A stretch of 61,814 nucleotides of DNA. Source: Castellaniella caeni NBRC 101664 (lineage in GTDB: Bacteria; Pseudomonadota; Gammaproteobacteria; Burkholderiales; Burkholderiaceae_B). Below, piece by piece: positions 56,392-61,814 of this stretch. The position numbers and the translations under genes are program-made. The first letter of the stretch is position 1. The number at the start of each line of letters is the position of its first letter. The stretch is from positions 1 to 61,814 of the forward strand of contig NZ_BCWN01000022.1 of assembly GCF_001592225.1 (NCBI RefSeq), given 5' to 3'. Below the pieces are notes generated by a model. That model did not search any database. It was not told the origin of the DNA and saw nothing but the letters and a program-made list of their open reading frames with translations.

Positions 56392-56730
56392 ATGAAGGCC
56401 GTCTTCGTCGAACTGCCCGCCTTCACCCGCTACAGGGCCGACTATCTGGACGACGAGGGTTTCCGTGGCCTCCAAGAGGCCATGATGAAGAACCCCGAAG
56501 CTGGGGACGTGATCGAGGGCACGGGCGGCCTGCGCAAGCTGCGGCACGGCGACCCGCGCCGAGGCAAGGGCAAGCGAGGCGGCTTGCGGGTGATCTATTA
56601 CTGGTGGGATGGCGGCTCGCAATTTTGGCTGTTCACCCTGTACGACAAGGACGAAATGGCCGACTTGAGCCCCGACGAGAAGAAGGCGCTCAAGGGGATG
56701 TTGAAAGCGGAATTGGAGGCGAGGCGATGA
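56392..56730 (+). CDS. higB: HigB/RelE-family toxin
   Basis: Toxin of 112 aa with a RelE-like fold: an N-terminal helix (YRADYLDDEGFRGLQEAM), then the basic strand run GTGGLRKLRHGDPRRGKGKRGGLRV (LRKLRHGDPRRG), YYWWDGGSQFWLFTLYDK, and a final helix. It would cut mRNA on the ribosome. The toxin-first order and the ATGA overlap with the antitoxin are typical of higBA. The upstream TATATACGCAACTTGCGTATA has inverted TATACGCAA/TTGCGTATA arms (56360-56380), a likely autoregulatory operator. Confidence 0.85.
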   Translation: MKAVFVELPAFTRYRADYLDDEGFRGLQEAMMKNPEAGDVIEGTGGLRKLRHGDPRRGKGKRGGLRVIYYWWDGGSQFWLFTLYDKDEMADLSPDEKKALKGMLKAELEARR

Positions 56731-57041
56731 AAAAGCGGGATCTGTTTGCAGAGATTGCCGAGGGCTTCGATGCCCTGACGAACGCGCGCGCCGGCAAACA
56801 GACGCTGCGCACGCACGAGGTGGAAATTCACCCAGCGCCGGACGTGACCGCCGACGAACTGCTTGCCCTGCGCGAACGCCTGCACCTGTCGCGCCCGGTG
56901 TTCGCCCGTTACCTGCGCACCAACCCCCGCACCCTGGAAAACTGGGAGCAAGGCCGAGCCAAGCCCAACGCCCAGGCCGCCCTGCTGATCCGCTTGGTCG
57001 AGAAATTCCCCGACACGGTGGAACGGCTGGCGGTGGTGTGA
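56727..57041 (+). CDS. higA: HigA-family antitoxin (XRE helix-turn-helix)
   Basis: Antitoxin of 104 aa starting on the ATGA overlap with the toxin stop. The N-terminal half (about 1-45) is the toxin-wrapping region. The XRE-type DNA-binding domain is at about 45-95 (LLALRERLHLSRPVFARYLR, then TNPRTLENWEQGRAKPN). It neutralises HigB and represses the operon. Confidence 0.85.
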   Translation: MKKRDLFAEIAEGFDALTNARAGKQTLRTHEVEIHPAPDVTADELLALRERLHLSRPVFARYLRTNPRTLENWEQGRAKPNAQAALLIRLVEKFPDTVERLAVV

Positions 57042-57093
57042 CGGATTTTCAAAAGCGGGTATGAAAGTGGATACGAAATGACCGTGCCAGCCA

Positions 57094-57477
57094 GTGCAGC
57101 AAGCAATGAAGCGGATTGCAGCCCGTTCTTCCCGTTTAACGTCTAAGGGCTATATCGAGCATGGAGGCACAGGCCGGGGGACATATTGGTGTCTGTCGCC
57201 CGCGCTGTACCGCCGCTTGGCAGGCGACGGACAGGGTGAAAAGCGCCGTCGGATCGACTGGGATGCGGCCAAGGTTCGTGTGCTCAGCATCCTGATGGAG
57301 CGCGCCAGGCGCGGTGAGCCTGGATTGAGTAACCAGGAAATCCGGCAGATCACGCACTATGATCGGAGCCAGTCAAGAAGGCTGATGCAGGAGCTTCAGG
57401 CGGAACACCCAGATCTTCAGCAAGTCGGTGAACGTTGCTGAACCCGCTATGAGTATGTCATTGCGCGCGAGCATTGA
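57094..57477 (+). pseudogene. Broken C-terminal fragment of a winged-helix DNA-binding/ATPase-like gene
   Basis: The frame 57094-57441 encodes two winged-helix-like pieces: the end of one (TSKGYIEHGGTGRGTYWCLS) and a second (GLSNQEIRQITHYDRSQSRR, then LMQEL). These resemble the C-terminus of AlbA_2/RecG-like regulators. The N-terminal part is absent, and a TGA at 57439 interrupts what would be the wing; reading on in the same frame gives TRYEYVIAREH and stops at 57477. Probably a relic left with the IS remnant and higBA. The remaining gap to 57711 shows nothing recognisable. Confidence 0.5.
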
Positions 57478-57711
57478 TTCGAGCATAGAATCTGGCCTAT
57501 GAAATTTCTATGCGGTTTTGCATATGAGTGCCCATAGGTGATCGTATGGTCAAGCTCGTGGTTGTGCTCGCGAGCGTAGCGGCACGGTAGCCCCTCACGC
57601 CTATCCTAAGGGTTTCTCTCGATACCCATTGAATCTTGAATTGTTAACATGTTAGCTTTAGAGGCAGGCTGAAAAAACCTGCCAGGCATGTTTTGATTCA
57701 GGAGACCTTGC

Positions 57712-58758
57712 GTGAACACTACCCCTCGTATTCCGGCGCTTGCGCCGTTGGCCCAGTGGCTGCGGGCCGCCAGTCTGCCGCTGGCGGGTGCGGCCTTACT
57801 GGCTTTGGCGGCTGGCCCGGTGCTGGCGGCGTCGAGTGATGCCGCGTCGGCCAAGACGGTGGCTGCCGCACCCGCCGCGGCTGTGGCAACCCCCTACGTC
57901 CAGCTGCTGGGCACCAAGGGCGGGCCGTCGCTGCTCACGCCCAAGGCCTTGCCGCAATCCAGTGCCATCGTTACGCCTGATGGCATCATCGTGGTGGATG
58001 CCGGCTACGGCGCCAGCTACCGGTTGGTGCAGTCCAAGCTCAAGCTGCGCGACATCCGCGCCATTTACATCACGCACCTGCACAGCGATCACGTGGTCGA
58101 CTACCCGGCGCTGCTGATGAACGCGTGGGCCACCGGGCTCAAGCATCCGATTGCGGTCTATGGCCCCAAGGGGACGAAGGCCATGACGGAATACACCTGG
58201 AAGGCCTTTGAAGACGACATCGAAAAGCGCATCAAGGATGAAGGCAAGCCCGACCCGCGCAAGCTGGTCACGGTGACCGAGATCGACGAAGGCCCCATCG
58301 ATACCCAGGGGGCGTCGGTGCAGGCGGCGGCGTTGCGCGTCTGGCACCCGCCCTTTGCCGATGGCGAGGCCTATGCCTACCGCTTCAAGACGGGCGGGCG
58401 CACCATCGTCTTTACCGGCGATCTGCACGAGTTTCCCAAGGGGTTCAGCCAGTTTGCCCAGCAGGCCGACCTGCTGGTAAGCGAGGCGGCAGAGCCCGCC
58501 GCGCTTGAAAACCTGGCCAAGCGGGTGGGCAATGGCGACAAGAATTTCGCCAAGGCCATCTTGTCGCACCACGTCACCACCGAGCAGGTGGGGCAGGCTG
58601 CCGCGCAGGCCAAGGTCAAGCAAGTGGTCATCAGCCACCTTGTGCCGGCGGACGACCCCAGCATCACCGATCAAGACTGGATCAACGGGGTCGCCAAGGC
58701 CTATCACGGCCCCGTTACTGTTGGCCACGACCTGATGCGCATCGACTTTGCCCAGTAA
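57712..58758 (+). CDS. Exported metallo-beta-lactamase-fold hydrolase
   Basis: Protein of 348 aa starting at a GTG with CAGGAGACC upstream. A signal peptide ends near residue 40 (VLAAS). The metal motif THLHSDHVVD (H122, H124, D126, H127) is complete, and later ligands fit TGDLHEFPKG and ISHLVP. The layout recalls arylsulfatase/RNase Z-like periplasmic MBL enzymes with unknown substrate. It is monocistronic and convergent with the next gene. Confidence 0.85.
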   Translation: MNTTPRIPALAPLAQWLRAASLPLAGAALLALAAGPVLAASSDAASAKTVAAAPAAAVATPYVQLLGTKGGPSLLTPKALPQSSAIVTPDGIIVVDAGYGASYRLVQSKLKLRDIRAIYITHLHSDHVVDYPALLMNAWATGLKHPIAVYGPKGTKAMTEYTWKAFEDDIEKRIKDEGKPDPRKLVTVTEIDEGPIDTQGASVQAAALRVWHPPFADGEAYAYRFKTGGRTIVFTGDLHEFPKGFSQFAQQADLLVSEAAEPAALENLAKRVGNGDKNFAKAILSHHVTTEQVGQAAAQAKVKQVVISHLVPADDPSITDQDWINGVAKAYHGPVTVGHDLMRIDFAQ

Positions 58759-58846
58759 AAGCCGAAGCCCTGCGGAATAAGGGCAGGGCAGGCGCGCCAA
58801 CCTTGCCCGCATGGCGACGTGCGTCGCCGCCTGATGGGTGGTGAGA

Positions 58847-59566
58847 TCATGGCGCCAGGATGCGCGGCAGCGCCGCCGCGTATTCGGCCAGTACCGCGTC
58901 GCCGTGCCCCTGGTAGCTGGCGCCGTGCATGATGGCCAGGCAGCGGGGGCGCAGCGCGGCCAGGCGCATCAGGGTCGGCTGCGTGTGTGGCGTGCAGGGG
59001 ATCGGATCCCGAAACGGGGTCTGCTGGCCCTCTTGCAGGTCGTGGATGGCGGCGTCCAGGACGGCCTCGTCCACCGGGGCCGGGTTGCCGCGCTGCAGCA
59101 GCAGGTCTGAACAGAACAGGGTGCTTTCGGTTTCGTCGAAGAGCAGGGTGGATTCCCAGCTGTGGGGCACGTAAGGAGTGACGAGAAAGCGTACGATGTG
59201 GCGCCCGAGGCATAGCTGGTCGCCGTCTTCCAGAATGCGCGGTGGGCGGCTGATGTTGTCGTTGATGCCGGTGACGGCGGCCAGCAGTCCGGACAGTGCC
59301 GTCGCGTGCGGCGCGGCGTCCAGCCAGTGGTTCAGCGCGCCGTTTTCGTCGGCCTCGTTGTGGCTGAAGCCGATCCAGCGCAGGGTGTGGATGTCGATCA
59401 GCGATTCGACTGCGGCCCGCACTGCGGGAAACAGGGCATTTTGCCCCGTGTGATACAGCAAAGGCTGTTCGTCGCGGATCAGGAACTGATTGAATTGCAG
59501 GTTGGCTTCCGGCACGAAGGTGGAGATGCGGAAGATGTCGGGGGCGATTTCATAGACGGAGCTCAT
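58847..59566 (-). CDS. Stand-alone flavodiiron-type MBL domain protein (ODP)
   Basis: Protein of 239 aa from the ATG at 59566 (GGGAGA upstream). The fold resembles the di-iron domain of flavodiiron proteins: H69-x-E71-x-D73 in SHNEADENG, H135 in PHSWEST, D154 in FCSDLLL and H214 in AIMHGAS. The residue after the first motif is Glu where His is usual. There is no flavodoxin domain, so a separate electron donor is needed if it reduces O2 or NO. It is divergent from miaE. Confidence 0.8.
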   Translation of the reverse strand: MSSVYEIAPDIFRISTFVPEANLQFNQFLIRDEQPLLYHTGQNALFPAVRAAVESLIDIHTLRWIGFSHNEADENGALNHWLDAAPHATALSGLLAAVTGINDNISRPPRILEDGDQLCLGRHIVRFLVTPYVPHSWESTLLFDETESTLFCSDLLLQRGNPAPVDEAVLDAAIHDLQEGQQTPFRDPIPCTPHTQPTLMRLAALRPRCLAIMHGASYQGHGDAVLAEYAAALPRILAP

Positions 59567-59717
59567 GGGTGGTCTCCCGCGGTTCAATGCCATGAAGATA
59601 CACCCGTGCCCATGGGTTTGCGTGTATTGCCAATACAGACATAGGCTTATGTCGTCTGCCGTATTGGATAAAGTAACGTTGGATCCGCTCTCGAGATATT
59701 GATCTGAAAGATAGGAA

Positions 59718-60368
59718 ATGATGCTTCAGGAAATGCCAGTCAAACCCTTGCCCGTGATGTTGCCCCCCGACCTGCTCGCTTTCCTGCCTTGCCCGACGCC
59801 TGCGGCCTGGGTGCAAGCCGCCCTGGCACAGCAGGACGTGCTGCTGCTCGATCACCGCAATTGCGAGCTGAAGGCGGCGGCCTCGGCCATGAGCCTCATT
59901 GCCCGCTACAGCCATGACGCGCAGCTGGCCATGTCCCTGTCCAAGCTCGCGCGCGAAGAGCTGGTGCATCACGAGCAGGTCTTGCGGCTGTTGAAACGCC
60001 GCAACATCGCGTTGCGCCCGCTCACGGCCAGCCGCTATGCCGTGGGCCTGCGCGCCGCCGTGCGCACGCACGAGCCCGCCAAGCTGGTGGATACCCTGGT
60101 GGTGGGGGCCTTCATCGAGGCCCGTTCCTGCGAACGCTTTGCCGCCCTGGTGCCGCATCTGGACGACGAACTGGCGGCCTTTTATGCGGGGCTGCTGCAG
60201 TCCGAGGCGCGGCATTACGACAATTACCTGCAGTTTGCCCGGCGCTTTGGTGGCGAGGCCGACGTGCGGCGCACCGTCGATCGCATCCGCCCGATCGAAC
60301 AATCCCTCATCGAATCGCCGGACGCCGAGTTCCGCTTTCATAGCGGCTGCCCCGCGTCCGGCGCCTGA
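59718..60368 (+). CDS. miaE: tRNA-(ms2io6A37) hydroxylase
   Basis: Di-iron oxygenase of 216 aa that hydroxylates ms2i6A37 in tRNA. Two carboxylate/His sets are clear: REELVHHEQ (E-x2-H) and SEARHYDNY (E-x2-H), with further Glu in DHRNCELKAA and EARSCERF. Several close ATG codons make the precise start uncertain (59718, 59721 or 59733). It requires O2, as the divergent ODP protein may as well. Confidence 0.9.
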   Translation: MMLQEMPVKPLPVMLPPDLLAFLPCPTPAAWVQAALAQQDVLLLDHRNCELKAAASAMSLIARYSHDAQLAMSLSKLAREELVHHEQVLRLLKRRNIALRPLTASRYAVGLRAAVRTHEPAKLVDTLVVGAFIEARSCERFAALVPHLDDELAAFYAGLLQSEARHYDNYLQFARRFGGEADVRRTVDRIRPIEQSLIESPDAEFRFHSGCPASGA

Positions 60369-60445
60369 CTCCGCCGGCTGTCGCCTGGCCGCGCGGGGGG
60401 GCACCGCCGCCCGTGGTCTCCGCGTTCTACCGTCGTCCGGACAGC

Positions 60446-61750
60446 TTATTTAGCCTGCTGTTCCATCCAGGTTTCGATGGGCATGGGGCGCGCCATCCAG
60501 AAGCCTTGCAGCGCATCGCAGCCGTGCTGGAACAGGAACTCGGCCTGGGTGGCCATTTCGATGCCCTCGGCGACCACGCGCAGGCCCAGTTGCCGCGCCA
60601 TGCCCAGAATCATCTGGATGATGGCCTGGCTGTCCATGTTTTCCGGCAAGTCCTGCACCTGGCTCTTGTCGATTTTCAGTTCGTCGATGGGCAGCCGCCT
60701 GAGATAGGTCAGGTTGGTGAAGCCCGCGCCGAAATCGTCGATGGAAAAGCGGATGCCCAGCTGGTTCAGCTCTCGCATGTGCTGGGCGGCGATCTCCAGG
60801 TCGTCCAGCCAGGCTTCTTCGGTGATCTCGAAGATCAGGCGGCTGGCGGGGGCCCCGGTCTTGTCCAGGATGGTCTTGACGGCAGCGACGAAGTCGGGCT
60901 GCAGCAGGCTCTGGGGACTGATGTTGACGGAAAGCGGGTGGTTGACGCCGCGCTGTTGCAGCGCCACCAGGGTTTTGCAGGCAACCCGTAGCGACCAGCA
61001 CGTCAGCTGGCGCATCAGGCCCGCCTCGGCGGCGATGGGAATGAATTGCGCGGGGGAAATGCTGCCACGCACCGGGTGCGTCCAGCGTGCCAGCAGCTCG
61101 GCCCCCGTGACCTGTCCGTGCTGGCCGTATTGCGGCTGCAAGACCATGTGCAGCTGCGAGGCTTTCAGCGCGGCGGCCAGGTCGCGTTCCAGCGACAGGC
61201 GTTCTGTGATTCTGGTCTGGATGCGCGAGTTGAAGAAGACGATGCAATTGCCGCCCTTTTCCTCGGCCATGTGCAAGGCCATCCCGGCTTCCTGCAGTAC
61301 CTGGCTGATTTTCGCGCTGTGTTCGTCCAGTATGGTCAGCCCGATGCTCACCTGGATGAAGAGCGAGACCTCGCCCGTCTGGAACGGCTCTTCGGTCAGG
61401 ATGCTGTGCAGTTTTTCGGCGGTCTTCAGGGCGCTGCTGGCGGCAGCCAGGCGATCTGTGCCGAGCAGGGCCAGCAGCACCATGAATTCGTCGCCATTGG
61501 TGTGTGAAACCATGTCGCAAGGCTGGATGGCACCCGTCAGGCGCCGACCGATTTCGTGCAGGATCAGGTCGCCCGCGTCCAGGCCGTAGGTTTCGTTGAT
61601 CTTGCGAAAGCCGTCGATGTCCAGCACCAGCACGGCGCCCAGCACCTTTTTCTTCCGCACGAGATCGACCAGGGTCTGGTCGATATATTTGATGAACATC
61701 TGGCGTTGTGGCAGTTCTGTCACAGGGTCATAAGAAGCTATGGGGTGCAT
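60446..61750 (-). CDS. GGDEF-EAL protein, probable c-di-GMP phosphodiesterase
   Basis: Cytoplasmic protein of 434 aa from the ATG at 61750; a stop codon just upstream excludes a longer N-terminus. The GGDEF domain (about 5-170) has NGDEF at 85-89 instead of GGDEF and no RxxD inhibitory site. The EAL domain (about 185-430) has ELLARW, VNISPQSLL, FEITE, IDDFGAG, KIDK, VAEGIE and LQGFW, so the catalytic set looks complete. No sensor domain or TM is present. Net phosphodiesterase activity is inferred. Confidence 0.88.
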   Translation of the reverse strand: MHPIASYDPVTELPQRQMFIKYIDQTLVDLVRKKKVLGAVLVLDIDGFRKINETYGLDAGDLILHEIGRRLTGAIQPCDMVSHTNGDEFMVLLALLGTDRLAAASSALKTAEKLHSILTEEPFQTGEVSLFIQVSIGLTILDEHSAKISQVLQEAGMALHMAEEKGGNCIVFFNSRIQTRITERLSLERDLAAALKASQLHMVLQPQYGQHGQVTGAELLARWTHPVRGSISPAQFIPIAAEAGLMRQLTCWSLRVACKTLVALQQRGVNHPLSVNISPQSLLQPDFVAAVKTILDKTGAPASRLIFEITEEAWLDDLEIAAQHMRELNQLGIRFSIDDFGAGFTNLTYLRRLPIDELKIDKSQVQDLPENMDSQAIIQMILGMARQLGLRVVAEGIEMATQAEFLFQHGCDALQGFWMARPMPIETWMEQQAK

Positions 61751-61814
61751 CACCTACCTACCATCCTTGTTGTGACTGTGGTGCCGGGACGTTGTGCGCC
61801 AGTACAGAAAACCG

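Overview
The window is high-GC DNA from a betaproteobacterium, most likely Burkholderiales, family Alcaligenaceae (Bordetella/Achromobacter/Castellaniella-like). The taxon is inferred from the housekeeping run mutM - TPR protein - lolB - ispE - tRNA-Gln - prs - rplY - pth - ychF near the right end and from the general protein character. No database search was run.

Layout. (1) 1-9.9 kb: a complete non-phosphorylative L-fucose catabolic island. It holds an IclR repressor, a sugar ABC importer (binding protein, double ATPase, permease), and every enzyme from mutarotase and L-fucose dehydrogenase through lactonase, L-fuconate dehydratase and keto-deoxy-fuconate dehydrogenase to the final FAH-family hydrolase, closed by a strong terminator. 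(2) 10.0-14.8 kb: a periplasmic cupredoxin, then a four-gene leftward operon (small PepSY protein, DUF2271 protein with a candidate ApbE flavinylation site, PepSY/flavodoxin/FAD reductase, ApbE) that looks like a transmembrane flavin electron-transfer system. (3) 14.9-22.1 kb: an RND tripartite efflux system behind a DUF2892 gene and two gene relics (DUF302 and an FCSD/SQR-type flavoprotein, both with internal deletions), with a divergent ArsR regulator that carries the two cysteines of persulfide sensors. (4) 22.1-29.6 kb: a TetR-controlled YbhGFSR-type ABC efflux operon with its own outer-membrane factor. (5) 29.7-33.3 kb: a 28-nt perfect palindrome, a cytochrome b561, then IclR divergent from a succinate-semialdehyde dehydrogenase. 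(6) 33.3-44.6 kb: a surface-polysaccharide cluster (WecA-like initiator, TviB/TviC-type sugar-nucleotide enzymes, MurJ-family flippase, three glycosyltransferase genes encoding four GT domains, phosphohexomutase). (7) 44.7-55.9 kb: FAD-linked oxidase, RidA and the housekeeping run. (8) 56.0-57.5 kb: a scar of accessory DNA after ychF (IS3-type end, HigBA toxin-antitoxin, broken DNA-binding gene). (9) 57.7-61.8 kb: two metallo-beta-lactamase-fold proteins, MiaE and a GGDEF-EAL protein.

The most interesting signal is a regulatory element rather than a gene. The promoter regions of the DUF2271/ApbE electron-transfer operon (about 14.8 kb) and of the cytochrome b561 gene (about 30.5 kb) share an ungapped 59-bp module: four half-sites in the symmetric order TGAA-N7-TGAA-N7-TTCA-N7-TTCA, each exactly 11 bp apart, followed at the same distance by an identical CAGAAT -10-like hexamer. 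This links two loci 15.7 kb apart into one candidate redox regulon under a regulator that is not in the window.
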